From Sphaerochaeta sp032144095 (GTDB lineage: Bacteria; Spirochaetota; Spirochaetia; Sphaerochaetales; Sphaerochaetaceae): DNA of 64,000 nt. The notes beneath the pieces are model-generated. The model was given only the letters and a program-made list of their open reading frames with translations, searched no databases and was not told where the DNA came from. Both the position numbers and the translations under genes were made by a program. This document shows, one piece after another, positions 33,501-42,656 of the stretch; position 1 is the first letter of the stretch, and each line of letters opens with the position of its first letter. The stretch spans positions 1 to 64,000 of the forward strand of contig NZ_JAVSNJ010000015.1 in the NCBI RefSeq assembly GCF_032144095.1, read 5' to 3'.

Positions 33501-36083
33501 CTAGCCTTTCTTTGGCTTCTTGTAGGCAGTGTCTGCCAGGGGTAGGGATGTCCTGAACTTCCCATCCAGACGGTAGTAGGCATTCTGGCAGGCTGGGGCT
33601 GTAGGGATGGTGCAAAGCTCTCCCACTCCCTTCACCCCATATGCCAGGGAGTTCTTCTTGGGTCCCTGGACCAGTTTTACCTCTATGTCGGGCACATCGG
33701 TCGACCTGAGCAGGCCCAGGGTCCCATACTTTACCTTCAACTGCCCATCCTCGATGGGGAAGTCCTCAGTGAGCCCAAAGCCCAATCCCATGACGACCCC
33801 GCCTTCGATCTGGCCGGTGAGGGCCTGGTGGTTTACCACCTGCCCTACATCACAGGCTGCCACGACCCTCTCCAGCTTTCCTTTTTCATCGAGTATGACG
33901 ACCTGGGCAGAGTAGCTATAGGCAACATGGCTTACAGGGTTCTGCTTCTTTGAGTGGATGGGGTCTGTCACACTGGTGTATTCACCAAAGAATTCCTGGC
34001 CTTCAAGTTCGTTGAGGGTGGCACCCTTGAGCGCCTCCTTGAGCTTGAGTGCGGCCCGGCGTACAGCTTCTCCGGTAAAGACAGTCTGCCTGGAGGCCGT
34101 GCTGGTCCCTGAGTCTGGGGTGCGCCTTGTATCGGGGTCCTCGACGACAACATCATTCGAGTTGAGCGAGCAGGTCTGGCCAAGCATCTGGATACAGACA
34201 GTGGCAACCCCCTGGCCCATGCAGGCTGCACTGGTACGGATGTGTACCTTCCCCCCTTCGACCGAGAGTATGCATCGCCCGGTATCGGGGACACCGACAC
34301 CGACTCCGCTATTCTTGAAGGCACAGCCGATACCGGCGTAGGGGGAGGAGTAGAAGGCATCCTTGACCGCCTCAAGGCATTCGATGATGCCGGTATCATC
34401 CTGAGCTATCTGGCCATTGGGCATGATGTCCCCCGGCTTGAGGGCGTTGAGCATCCTGAACTGCCAGTAGTCCATTCCCAGCTCATCGGCCAAAAGATTC
34501 ATGTTTGACTCTACGGCGAAGCAGCTCTGGGTCACCCCAAAGCCCCTGAAGGCTCCTGCTGGCACAAGGTTGGTGTAGATAGCCTTTCCCAGTACCTCGA
34601 AGTTCTGGAAGTTGTAGGGACCGGATGCATGGGTGCAGGCCCTCTGCAGGACAGGCCCTCCCAGCGAGGCGTAGGCCCCGGTATTTGCAAGGATGACAGC
34701 CTTCATGGCTGTGATGCGTCCATGTTCGTCGCAGGCTGTTATGAGATCGATATCCATCGGGTGACGCTTGGGGTGAACAGCCAGGCTCTCCTGGCGGCTG
34801 AGCTTGACCTTGACCGGCCGCTTGAGCAGCCATGCGAGCAAGGCAGCATGGTGCTGGACGCTCATGTCTTCCTTTCCCCCGAATCCACCGCCTACCAGCA
34901 TGCTGTGGCAGTGGACCTTTTCAGGAGGAAGCTTGAGCATGCGGCAGATCTCATGCTGTTCGTCATAGATCGACTGGCCCGAGGTGTGGACAAGTACCCC
35001 GTCCTCCCCCTCCGGAAGGGCCACCGCACACTCAGGTTCCATGAAGGCATGTTCAGTATAGGGGGTGGAGTAGCTTCGCCTGATGACATGCTTGCTCTCC
35101 TTGATCGCCCTGTCTGCGTCCCCGCGGACGATGTGCTCGATGGAGAGGATGTTGCCGTTTGCATGGATGGATGGGGCATCGGCCTTGAGGGCCTCCTCCA
35201 TGGTAAGGACTGGCTTGAGCACCTCATAGGATACCTCTACCAGCTCTGCTATCTCATCGAGGGTCTCGCTCTTTTGGGAAACGACCAGGCAGAGGGAGTC
35301 GCCGGTATACCGGGTGATTCCCCCGATGGGGATGAGCACATCCCAGTCCTGGCTCAGATGCCCGATGATATTTTCCGGCACCTCCTCGCTGGTCACTATC
35401 CTGACAAAGTCAGGGTGCGCCTCGGCCTTGGAGGAATCGATACCCAGCACACGGGCCCTGGGAAAGGCTGACCGTACGGCCTTGGCATAGAGCATGCCTT
35501 CAAGGCGGATGTCATCGGCATAGAGGCCCTGCCCCAATGCTTTTGGAATGGCGTCGACCCGGCGGTAACGCTTGTCCAGGGCGGGTTCCTCGGTTTCGTT
35601 GGGGACTGGCTTGCCTTCCCTCAAGAATTCGGCAGCCTTGAGGATTGCCTCCTCGATTTTCTTGTATCCGGTACAGCGGCAGATATTCCCTTTGATCGCA
35701 ACCCTGACCATCTCCAGGGTAGGGTTGGGTTCGACATCTATCAGGCTTTTTGCACTTATGATCATGCCTGGGGTGCAGTAGCCACACTGCACAGCACCAG
35801 CTTCGGCGAAGCAGTAGGAGTATACCTCCTGTTCCCGCTCGCTCAACCCCTCGATGGTGGTGATGGACTTGCCTTCCAGCTTGGAGAGGCTGAAGGTACA
35901 GGCCTTGGTCTTCTTGCCATCGATGAGGACGGTACAGGTACCGCATACACCCTCACTGCAACCATCCTTGGTTCCCGTAAGGTTCAGGTCCTCCCGAAGG
36001 AAGCGAAGCAATTTCTTGTCCTCGCCCTGGTAGGTGATCGATTTTCCGTTTACTTTGAATGCATACACAGCTTTGCTCTCCAT
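33501..36083 (-). CDS. Fused xanthine dehydrogenase-type molybdenum hydroxylase (2Fe-2S + Mo-binding domains)
   Basis: An 860-residue protein that joins the ferredoxin-like [2Fe-2S] domain (C42, C47, C50, C62), the second [2Fe-2S] domain (C100, C103, C135, C137) and the two-part molybdenum-binding domain of xanthine dehydrogenase; GGGFGGKED, AFRGFGVTQ and the catalytic-Glu region GVGELCTIPTAPA are visible. There is no FAD domain and no FAD subunit gene nearby, the layout of the so-called selenium-dependent xanthine dehydrogenases. The frame is open to 36167; neither start has a good ribosome site, and the ATG at 36083 is chosen because it begins the ferredoxin fold. It neighbours a nucleoside importer, fitting purine breakdown. 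Confidence 0.9.
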   Translation of the reverse strand: MESKAVYAFKVNGKSITYQGEDKKLLRFLREDLNLTGTKDGCSEGVCGTCTVLIDGKKTKACTFSLSKLEGKSITTIEGLSEREQEVYSYCFAEAGAVQCGYCTPGMIISAKSLIDVEPNPTLEMVRVAIKGNICRCTGYKKIEEAILKAAEFLREGKPVPNETEEPALDKRYRRVDAIPKALGQGLYADDIRLEGMLYAKAVRSAFPRARVLGIDSSKAEAHPDFVRIVTSEEVPENIIGHLSQDWDVLIPIGGITRYTGDSLCLVVSQKSETLDEIAELVEVSYEVLKPVLTMEEALKADAPSIHANGNILSIEHIVRGDADRAIKESKHVIRRSYSTPYTEHAFMEPECAVALPEGEDGVLVHTSGQSIYDEQHEICRMLKLPPEKVHCHSMLVGGGFGGKEDMSVQHHAALLAWLLKRPVKVKLSRQESLAVHPKRHPMDIDLITACDEHGRITAMKAVILANTGAYASLGGPVLQRACTHASGPYNFQNFEVLGKAIYTNLVPAGAFRGFGVTQSCFAVESNMNLLADELGMDYWQFRMLNALKPGDIMPNGQIAQDDTGIIECLEAVKDAFYSSPYAGIGCAFKNSGVGVGVPDTGRCILSVEGGKVHIRTSAACMGQGVATVCIQMLGQTCSLNSNDVVVEDPDTRRTPDSGTSTASRQTVFTGEAVRRAALKLKEALKGATLNELEGQEFFGEYTSVTDPIHSKKQNPVSHVAYSYSAQVVILDEKGKLERVVAACDVGQVVNHQALTGQIEGGVVMGLGFGLTEDFPIEDGQLKVKYGTLGLLRSTDVPDIEVKLVQGPKKNSLAYGVKGVGELCTIPTAPACQNAYYRLDGKFRTSLPLADTAYKKPKKG

Positions 36084-36301
36084 GGTATCTGGGGCGGGAA
36101 TGTATCCGGCCCCAACGTTTTCAGCTCGGTTGGAAAGGAACATGTTGTAGCCGCTTAGCCTCGGCATCCTGGTCGAATGCGTCGGTCTGTGATGCTATAC
36201 TTCGTCAGTCTCTCTGTAATAGTGCAGTTCGTCAAGCTGTTGTTGCATAGATAGTTAATCTGTTGCAATCCTCGTTGCGGACTGTCTGGTGAGTATCGTA
36301 C

Positions 36302-36353
36302 CCAAGGGAAAAAACAGGAAATTGCAACACAATCCCCTGTTTTTGGCCCTTGG
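36302..36353. terminator. Hairpin terminator of the nucleoside ABC operon
   Basis: Long arms at 36302-36318 and 36336-36353 pair (CCAAGGG/CCCTTGG and AAAACAGG/CCTGTTTT) with a one-base bulge. Each strand carries a T run within the right arm; it most likely ends the minus-strand importer operon. Confidence 0.7.
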
Positions 36354-36357
36354 TTGT

Positions 36358-37302
36358 CTACGTCCGTTTTTCCCGGTTGAAGGGCTGGCCCAGGGCTGTG
36401 GGTCCCAGCAGTTGGCTTTCACGGCTGAATGCCAGGACAACAATGACCATCACATAGGGCAGCATTACTGCAAACTCATAGGGGAAGTTTATCCCCTGCC
36501 CCTGGATCGCAAGCTGCAAGGCCTGGGCAAAGCTGAAGAGCAGTGCCCCTCCCATGATCTTCACAGGATTCCAGTGGCCGAAGTAGACCAGGGCAACGGC
36601 GATGAAGCCACGGCCTGCGATGATCCCGTCACTGAACATCTTTGCCTGACAGAGGCTGAGGTAGGCACCGGCCAAACCGGCCAGGGCACCTCCGACGGCA
36701 AGGGCCTGGAAGCGAACCTTGTTTACCTGGATCCCAATCGAGTCGGCCGCCCTAGGGTTGGTTCCTACGGCGCGTACCTTCAGGCCCCAGGGGGTCTTGA
36801 ACAGGATGTACCAGGCAACAGGGACAAACAGGAAGGCCAGATAGACCAGGACGTTGTGTGAGAAGAAAATAGGTCCCAGGATGGGAATCTTGGAGAGCAG
36901 GGGGATATTGAAGCTGTCGATGCCAGGGACTGACTGGGTTCCTCCGATGAAGTGGCGAAAGAGGGTTCCGGCCGTGCCGACGCCGAACATCTGTAGCCCG
37001 ATGCCCGCGATGCCCTGGGGGGCACGGAAGGAGACAACCACAAAACCGAAGAGCAGCCCAAAGAGGGCTCCCACTATCATGGCGACGGCCAGGCCTACAA
37101 AGTTGTAGATTCCCGGGGTGGGGCCACCATGGCCGACACTGTAGGGGATGAGCATGCCCAGGAAAGCTCCCATGGCCATGATGCCTTCACAACCAAGGTT
37201 GAAGATACCCGCCCTCTGGTTGAACATCTCCCCAAGGGAAGCTATCAGGAGGGCTACTGAGAAAGGAATGGCCAATGAAAGGATATTTTCTATGAAGTTC
37301 AT
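36358..37302 (-). CDS. Nucleoside-type ABC transporter permease 2 (NupQ/YufQ family)
   Basis: A 314-residue membrane protein with about eight to nine helices. The family segments MFNQRAGIFNLGCEGIMAMG near 26-45 and GLKVRAVGTNPRAADSIGI near 193-211 are characteristic of the BmpA-linked guanosine/nucleoside importers. Its start overlaps the end of the first permease by four bases. It forms the channel with that permease. The operon order BmpA, ATPase, permease 1, permease 2 matches the nupNOPQ arrangement known in Gram-positives. Confidence 0.94.
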   Translation of the reverse strand: MNFIENILSLAIPFSVALLIASLGEMFNQRAGIFNLGCEGIMAMGAFLGMLIPYSVGHGGPTPGIYNFVGLAVAMIVGALFGLLFGFVVVSFRAPQGIAGIGLQMFGVGTAGTLFRHFIGGTQSVPGIDSFNIPLLSKIPILGPIFFSHNVLVYLAFLFVPVAWYILFKTPWGLKVRAVGTNPRAADSIGIQVNKVRFQALAVGGALAGLAGAYLSLCQAKMFSDGIIAGRGFIAVALVYFGHWNPVKIMGGALLFSFAQALQLAIQGQGINFPYEFAVMLPYVMVIVVLAFSRESQLLGPTALGQPFNREKRT

Positions 37303-38405
37303 GCTTCCACCTCCTTGGGAGGGTTGGTCAGTTTCTGATATCTACGCCAGACCTTCTCCATGAGATAGGGGTCTGCCAGAACCATCTTGGTGGAGACGAT
37401 AACCAGGATGATGATGCCCTGCAACACGTTGACCATGTTTGCAGGAACCCCTACCAACCTCTGGGTCATGTCAGCGCCGACGATCAGGAGTCCGAAGAAG
37501 AAGGCGGCGGGGATGATGCCAGCGGGGTGTAGGCCACCGAAGAGGGCCACGACGATTCCACTAAAGCCATAGCCTCCGGTAATGCCCTCGATCGCACGCC
37601 TATGGACACCAGCAATCTCTATGGCACCAGCCATGCCTGCAAAGGCTCCGCTGATGGCCATGGCGATGACCAGATACCAGGTCACGCTGATGCCGCCGTA
37701 GCGTGCCGCACGGGCACTTGCCCCGGCTGCACGCATCTTCATGCCTGTGGATGTCTTCCAGAGCAGGAGGTAGATGATGATGGCCAGGAAAATGGCAAAG
37801 AAGATACCTGTATGCAGTCGGGTCCCCGGGATGAACCGGTCAAGCCAGATGTTCTTGGTCAGGCGCATGGACTGCGGGGTCCCGCTCCCTCCCAGTGTCG
37901 ATTCAGCAGGGTCGAGCATCGGCCCGCGCAAGAAGAAGGTGTAGAACTGGGCTGCAATGTAGTTGAGCATGACTGTGGAAAGCAGTTCGCTTACCTGCAG
38001 CTTCGCCTTCAGGATCCCCGGGATGAAGCCCCAGAAGGCTCCGCACAGGGCCCCGGAGAGCACAGCCATAGGAAGGAGTACCGGCTTGGGAAGGGTTGGG
38101 AAGAGCAGGGCAATGGCTGTCGTGCCCAAAATGCCCATCGCCATCTGGCCCTCAGCACCGATGTTGATGATTCCGCTGCGATAGGCTACGGAAATACCCA
38201 GGGCGATGATGGTAAGCGGTATCGCCCTGATAAGGACCTCTGTGATCTGAAGCGATGTCTTCAGAGGCTCGAAGAGGATTACCATATAGGTCTTGGCTAC
38301 ATCCGCTCCGATGGTCCATAGGATGATTGCCCCAAGCAACATTGCTGCCATGATGGCCAGAATGATGATGGAGACCTTGTAGAGTATCTTAAATTTCTTG
38401 GTCAT
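37299..38405 (-). CDS. Nucleoside-type ABC transporter permease 1 (NupP/YufP family)
   Basis: A 368-residue polytopic permease. Conserved stretches are VAYRSGIINIGAEGQMAMG near 73-91, the GFIPGILKAKLQVSELLSTV loop and TGMKMRAAGASARAARYGGI near 215-235, shared with branched-chain-amino-acid-type and nucleoside importers. It overlaps the ATPase gene upstream by 17 bases and the second permease downstream by 4, so the membrane genes are tightly coupled. Probable cargo: purine nucleosides. Confidence 0.94.
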   Translation of the reverse strand: MTKKFKILYKVSIIILAIMAAMLLGAIILWTIGADVAKTYMVILFEPLKTSLQITEVLIRAIPLTIIALGISVAYRSGIINIGAEGQMAMGILGTTAIALLFPTLPKPVLLPMAVLSGALCGAFWGFIPGILKAKLQVSELLSTVMLNYIAAQFYTFFLRGPMLDPAESTLGGSGTPQSMRLTKNIWLDRFIPGTRLHTGIFFAIFLAIIIYLLLWKTSTGMKMRAAGASARAARYGGISVTWYLVIAMAISGAFAGMAGAIEIAGVHRRAIEGITGGYGFSGIVVALFGGLHPAGIIPAAFFFGLLIVGADMTQRLVGVPANMVNVLQGIIILVIVSTKMVLADPYLMEKVWRRYQKLTNPPKEVEA

Positions 38406-39927
38406 CTTTCACTCCTGCCATAAGGATGCCAAGGCTTCTCCTGGTTGCATCCTTGCGGTCCAATATCTTTTGGATTTGGCCCTTGAAGATAACTGCTATC
38501 CGGTCGGAGAGGTCGAGGATCTCATCCAGCTCCTCACTAACAAGCAGTATTCCTATCCCTTCCTTACGCTTCTCCAGCAGCTGCCTGTGGATGAACTCCG
38601 CAGCCCCAAGGTCGAGACCCCTGATAGGGTAGACGGCGATGAGGAATTTGGGTTTTCTGGAGATTTCCCGGGCAAGGATGACCTTCTGGATATTCCCCCC
38701 GGAGAGGGACCCTGCCGCGACAGCTATGTTGGGACTACGGATATCAAACTTTACCCTGAGGTCCGTGGCATTGGTCTCTATCTCCTTGTTCCTGAGGAAG
38801 GTGTGTTTGGAGAACTCGGGGTGGGAGGCATCCTTGAGGATCAGGTTCTCCTTGATGGAGAACGAAGGGACGATCCCTTCGGTGTTCCTCTCCTCGGGAA
38901 TGTAGCCCATGCCCGCCTCGATGACATGGTGGGGGCTCTTGTTTGCAAGGTCCTCACCATAGAAGAGGATCTCCCCGCCCTCTACCTTTCTTAGGCCGTT
39001 TATCGCTTCAGCAAGTTCCCTCTGCCCATTTCCAGACACTCCTGCAAGACCCACGATCTCACCGGATCGGATCGAAAGGTTGAGGTTGTTCAGGGCAAGG
39101 AACCCGCGGTCGCTCTTGACATGCAGGTTCTTGATGTTCAGTGCAATTGCCCCTTCGCAAGGGGGTTCGTCGTTATGTGGCAGCTCTACCTCATGACCTG
39201 TCATGAGGGCTGCTATGTCGCTGGGGGAGTGGTCTGTGGTGTTGCCTTGGAATACCACTGAGCCATGGCGTAGGATGGTGATGGTGTTGGAGAGGTCCTT
39301 CACTTCCTGCAGCTTGTGGCTGATGAAGATGATGGAGAGCTCACTCGTCATACGCTTGAGCAGGACGATCAGCTCATCGGTCTCCTGTGGGGTAAGGGCA
39401 CTGGTAGGCTCGTCAAGGATGAGGAATTTGGCACCAAGGCAGAGCGTCTTGACCAGTTCCACCCTCTGTTGCTCTCCTACCGAGAGCTGCCAGATGAAGG
39501 CGTCGGGATCGACAAAGAGGCCATACTTCTTCGATATCTCTTCAATTCGTTCGCGGACTTTGCCCAGGTCCAGCTTGAAAGGGGACCAGGCCTGTTTGTA
39601 CCCGAGGGCAATGTTTTCCAGAACCGTCATGTTTGGAACCAACATGTACTGTTGGTGAACCATCCCAAGCCCCGCAGCAAATGCATCGTTGGGGGAGCGG
39701 AACCTGACCTCTTCGCCATTGATGAGGATACGTCCTTCATCCGGCTGGTAGAGTCCCATGAGGATGTTCATCAGGGTGGTCTTTCCAGCACCGTTCTCTC
39801 CAACCAGGGCAAGGATCTCACCTTCCCCGATGGATAGGGAGATGTCGTCGCTGGCCAATACCCCGGGAAAGCGTTTGGTGATGTGTTCCACTCGTAGGCT
39901 TGTTATCTTCTTTGTTGTGACTTCCAT
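38389..39927 (-). CDS. Nucleoside-type ABC transporter ATPase with two ABC domains (NupO/YufO family)
   Basis: A 512-residue protein with two tandem ATP-binding domains. Domain 1 has Walker A GENGAGKTT near 40-48, signature LSVGEQQRVE and Walker B LILDEPTSAL. Domain 2 shows the degenerate Walker A GVSGNGQRE and signature LSGGNIQKV; its Walker B reads LIAVYPIRGLD, with Tyr-Pro where most copies have Glu-Pro or Asn-Pro. This tandem design is typical of sugar and nucleoside importers. The ATG at 39927 follows GGAGGATTCC; the open frame further upstream runs through the terminator hairpin and is rejected. Confidence 0.94.
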   Translation of the reverse strand: MEVTTKKITSLRVEHITKRFPGVLASDDISLSIGEGEILALVGENGAGKTTLMNILMGLYQPDEGRILINGEEVRFRSPNDAFAAGLGMVHQQYMLVPNMTVLENIALGYKQAWSPFKLDLGKVRERIEEISKKYGLFVDPDAFIWQLSVGEQQRVELVKTLCLGAKFLILDEPTSALTPQETDELIVLLKRMTSELSIIFISHKLQEVKDLSNTITILRHGSVVFQGNTTDHSPSDIAALMTGHEVELPHNDEPPCEGAIALNIKNLHVKSDRGFLALNNLNLSIRSGEIVGLAGVSGNGQRELAEAINGLRKVEGGEILFYGEDLANKSPHHVIEAGMGYIPEERNTEGIVPSFSIKENLILKDASHPEFSKHTFLRNKEIETNATDLRVKFDIRSPNIAVAAGSLSGGNIQKVILAREISRKPKFLIAVYPIRGLDLGAAEFIHRQLLEKRKEGIGILLVSEELDEILDLSDRIAVIFKGQIQKILDRKDATRRSLGILMAGVKDDQEI

Positions 39928-39949
39928 GGGGGAATCCTCCAGATACCGT

Positions 39950-39991
39950 AAAAAAAAACTGAGCCATACACGGCAATGCCGTGCATGACCC
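39950..39991 (-). terminator. Intercistronic terminator-like hairpin after the BmpA gene
   Basis: On the minus strand a 14-base stem (39991-39978 with 39974-39961, three G-U pairs) with loop ATT is followed by nine T (39958-39950). It separates the binding lipoprotein gene from the ATPase gene and should act as a partial terminator. Confidence 0.8.
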
Positions 39992-40006
39992 ATCTGTTAC
40001 TGACTC

Positions 40007-41041
40007 TTAGAGCTTGGAATAGTCAACACTGGTGTAGTTGACCATGTTTGGCTTTGCCGTGAAGGAAGCAATGGCCTCAGCGACCTTTGCCTTGATGGCG
40101 CCATCATACATTTTTGCAAGGGCGGGATTGAACTCAAAGATGAATCCACCATTGTTGAAGTTCATGGGAAGACACATGCCACCCTTGATGCCGGCGTCGT
40201 GTTTCTCGACCAGGCCAACAACGACTGATGCATAGTTGTAGGAAGAGGCTGCAAGTACCTTGTACCCTTCTGGGATGTCGATCTGTGCAGTATCCTGACC
40301 TACCCACCAGATGTCCATGTCACGATGGTCGGCGACGGCGCGAAGGGCACCGAGAGCCTGCTGTGAGGAACCGGTAAGGATGTCAGCACCACTCTTGATC
40401 TGGGACTGGGCAATCTCGCCAGCCTTGATGAAGTCGCTGAAGGAGCCGGAGTGGGCGACCATGACCTTTGCACTGGGGTTTACAGCCTTGACGCCGAGGA
40501 CGTATCCACGGTTGTAGCGGGCAGCATCACCAGCATCAACAGGTCCAACCAGACCTACGATGTTCTTCTTGGTAGCCATACCGGCGATAAGGCCGGAGAG
40601 GTAGCCGGTCTCTTCACTTTCGGGCATGTAGGTGAATACGTTGGCAGGTCCGATCTCAGAGCTGGTTCCGAAGGCAAACGTTACGTTTGGATACTCTTCA
40701 GCCATCTCAAGGATCAGGTTCTTGTACTGTGCACCATGGGCGATGACGATGTCGTAGCCCTGGGCCACATACTGGCGAGCTGCGGAACCTGCATCGACGG
40801 GGCTCATCTTCTCACTATAGGTGTAGTCGATTCGGCCGGGAAGAAGCCCCTGGGCTTCAATGATACCGTCGTGCATGGCCTGGCACCAGCCCTTGTCGTC
40901 GATGGTATTTTCGATGATCAGCGCAATCTTCACCACATTTGCATCTTTCTTTGCAGCGGGTGCGGCCTCTGTTTTTCCAGCTGCAAATAGAGCGGAACTA
41001 ACGAGAACGAGACAGAGCATCATTGTCAGCAATTTTCTCAT
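40007..41041 (-). CDS. bmpA: BmpA/PnrA-family nucleoside-binding lipoprotein
   Basis: A 344-residue exported binding protein of the BMP (basic membrane protein) family; the T. pallidum homologue PnrA binds purine nucleosides. The signal segment LLTMMLCLVLVSSALFAAGKTEA ends in the local F-A-x-G-x-x-E motif and has no clear lipobox Cys, so lipid attachment is doubtful. Family blocks include DDKGWCQAMHDGI near 53-65 and GYDIVIAHGAQYKNLI near 98-113. The ATG at 41041 with AGGAG nine bases upstream is chosen over an ATG 8 codons earlier. A strong promoter lies 53 bases upstream. Confidence 0.93.
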   Translation of the reverse strand: MRKLLTMMLCLVLVSSALFAAGKTEAAPAAKKDANVVKIALIIENTIDDKGWCQAMHDGIIEAQGLLPGRIDYTYSEKMSPVDAGSAARQYVAQGYDIVIAHGAQYKNLILEMAEEYPNVTFAFGTSSEIGPANVFTYMPESEETGYLSGLIAGMATKKNIVGLVGPVDAGDAARYNRGYVLGVKAVNPSAKVMVAHSGSFSDFIKAGEIAQSQIKSGADILTGSSQQALGALRAVADHRDMDIWWVGQDTAQIDIPEGYKVLAASSYNYASVVVGLVEKHDAGIKGGMCLPMNFNNGGFIFEFNPALAKMYDGAIKAKVAEAIASFTAKPNMVNYTSVDYSKL

Positions 41042-41093
41042 AATACATCTCCTCATGATTAACAACCCTCTTTTTGGGGGCCATGTTGCTATC

Positions 41094-41123
41094 AGTATAG
41101 GGGGATAAAGTTGAGCCTGTCAA
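41094..41123 (-). promoter_or_regulatory. Promoter of the BmpA nucleoside-importer operon
   Basis: On the minus strand perfect TTGACA (41123-41118), 18-base spacer, TATACT (41099-41094). Confidence 0.75.
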
Positions 41124-41142
41124 AGTAATTCAATCGGATTTT

Positions 41143-41156
41143 GATAAAACTTTATC
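41143..41156. promoter_or_regulatory. Inverted repeat upstream of the BmpA promoter
   Basis: GATAAA and TTTATC form a perfect 6-base inverted repeat separated by AC, 20 bases upstream of the -35. GATAAAG recurs within the promoter spacer (41104-41110). A regulator site is possible; no regulator gene is adjacent. Confidence 0.35.
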
Positions 41157-41280
41157 CATCATATTGCGTTATATATGATTTTACTAGGAGGAATTTGAGA
41201 AGATTAGAGATTTATTGTTGCATATTTAGGGAATACCAAAATATGAAATTACTATTGCACCAATGAAAAAGGGTATTTTT

Positions 41281-42177
41281 CTAGACAAGGCTCCCAGGGT
41301 GTATGGTTTTTGCCTGAATTGTTGCATGGTTTGTTGCGACGATTGCAGCTTGTTGCAAAGAGAGGCCCTGTAGGAGGGAGAGGGTGAGGGAGGCGCTGAG
41401 GGTATCCCCACATCCAATGGAATTTACCACCTCTACCGGCTCGATAGGCACTGTTGCATGACAGGTGTCGTACACCAAGGTTTCATGCTTGCCGCGGGAG
41501 ATCACACTCATGGTGCCATACACTTCTTTCAGTTCCTTCATCTTTGCCTGTACCAGGTTGATCAGGTCCCTGTTCTGTTCGTTTTCCAGGACCTCCTTCT
41601 GGAAGAACGTCTGCACAAACTCACTGAAATTGGGTTTGATGAGATCTGGGCGATGGACAAGCGATGATCGGAGGTCCTCTCCCTTGATGTCCAGCAGGAC
41701 AAACTTCCCCGCCTCTTTTGCCTCTTTGACAAAGTCGCTGTAGAGATTCTTGCTGTATCCAGGGGCCCTGGTGCCGCAGATGACCACTGCCTCTGCCCTT
41801 GGCAGTGCCTGGGTAAAGAGGGCCCGTATGGCCTGTTCGCAGTCACCTTTGACAGCCTCAGGCTCTTCGACCAATTCCGTGCAGACACTGTTGCAGATGA
41901 TGGTTGTACAGGTACGTATCTCGCTTTGGCTGTCCGTATAGAGAATCTCCACCGAATCCTTGGAGGAGAGGGTGAGCATCTCATCCATCCTGGGCCCTCC
42001 AAGGTGGGTCAGCAGGGCTGCCGTACCCCCGAGTTGGGTGATGATCCTGGCGGTATTCATCCCCTTGCCGGAGGCATCGAGGTAGTGGGTCTTGCACCTG
42101 TTGACCTCCCCATCCTTGAAGGAGTCGAAGAGCATGGTCTTCTGGAATGTAGGGTTAAGGCAGACTGTCAGTATCAT
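41281..42177 (-). CDS. 1-phosphofructokinase/tagatose-6-phosphate kinase-family sugar kinase
   Basis: A 298-residue PfkB-type kinase of the FruK/LacC branch. The opening MILTVCLNPTFQ, the GKGMNTARI substrate block near 32-40, the NFSEF site and the NSIGCGDTLSAS catalytic loop near 249-260 are visible; D256 is the expected base. Substrates in this branch are fructose 1-phosphate or tagatose 6-phosphate. It overlaps the dCMP deaminase gene by four bases, an unusual partner for a sugar kinase; no PTS genes are nearby, so the substrate is open. Confidence 0.88.
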   Translation of the reverse strand: MILTVCLNPTFQKTMLFDSFKDGEVNRCKTHYLDASGKGMNTARIITQLGGTAALLTHLGGPRMDEMLTLSSKDSVEILYTDSQSEIRTCTTIICNSVCTELVEEPEAVKGDCEQAIRALFTQALPRAEAVVICGTRAPGYSKNLYSDFVKEAKEAGKFVLLDIKGEDLRSSLVHRPDLIKPNFSEFVQTFFQKEVLENEQNRDLINLVQAKMKELKEVYGTMSVISRGKHETLVYDTCHATVPIEPVEVVNSIGCGDTLSASLTLSLLQGLSLQQAAIVATNHATIQAKTIHPGSLV

Positions 42178-42656
42178 AGGTGCACCTCAATGGTTGTGTG
42201 CACGGCCTTGAGCTGGCGGTAGGTAACCCCTGTCTGGTCAAACATCTTTTTTGAAGCCTTGGTGTTGTCAGCCTCGGCATACTTGTCGGAGAGGTAGACC
42301 ACCTCCTTAATACCTGACTGGATGATGGCCTTGGCGCACTCATTGCAGGGAAAGAGCCCTACATAGAGGGAGCAGCCCTTCAGTGAGTTGCTGATGGAGT
42401 TGAGGATCGCATTCAGTTCGGCATGGCAGACGTAGGGGTATTTTGTATCGAGCCAGTTGCCCTCCCTGTCCCAGGGGATCTCATCGTCGCTTACCCCGAT
42501 GGGAAAGCCATTGTATCCGACCCCTACAATCTTATGCTCGGGGTTGACGATGCAGGCCCCTACCTGTGTGTTGGGGTCCTTGCTCCGTAGGGAAGAGAGG
42601 ACGGCAACGCCCATGAAGTATTCGTCCCAGCTGATGTAATCCTCACGTTTGCCCAT
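42174..42656 (-). CDS. Deoxycytidylate (dCMP) deaminase
   Basis: A 160-residue zinc deaminase that turns dCMP into dUMP for thymidylate synthesis. The catalytic motif HAELNA and the zinc cysteines of PCNECA are visible, together with the nucleotide-binding GYNGFP and WDREGNW regions. AAGGAGAGACAG precedes the ATG. It overlaps the hydrolase gene upstream by 14 bases and the kinase gene downstream by 4, forming a compact three-gene operon. ComEB-type competence proteins share this fold, but length and context favour the nucleotide-pool role. Confidence 0.93.
   Translation of the reverse strand: MGKREDYISWDEYFMGVAVLSSLRSKDPNTQVGACIVNPEHKIVGVGYNGFPIGVSDDEIPWDREGNWLDTKYPYVCHAELNAILNSISNSLKGCSLYVGLFPCNECAKAIIQSGIKEVVYLSDKYAEADNTKASKKMFDQTGVTYRQLKAVHTTIEVHL

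Noticed and set aside
34629..35471. 280-codon plus-strand open frame
   Set aside because: Antisense to the Mo-hydroxylase gene.
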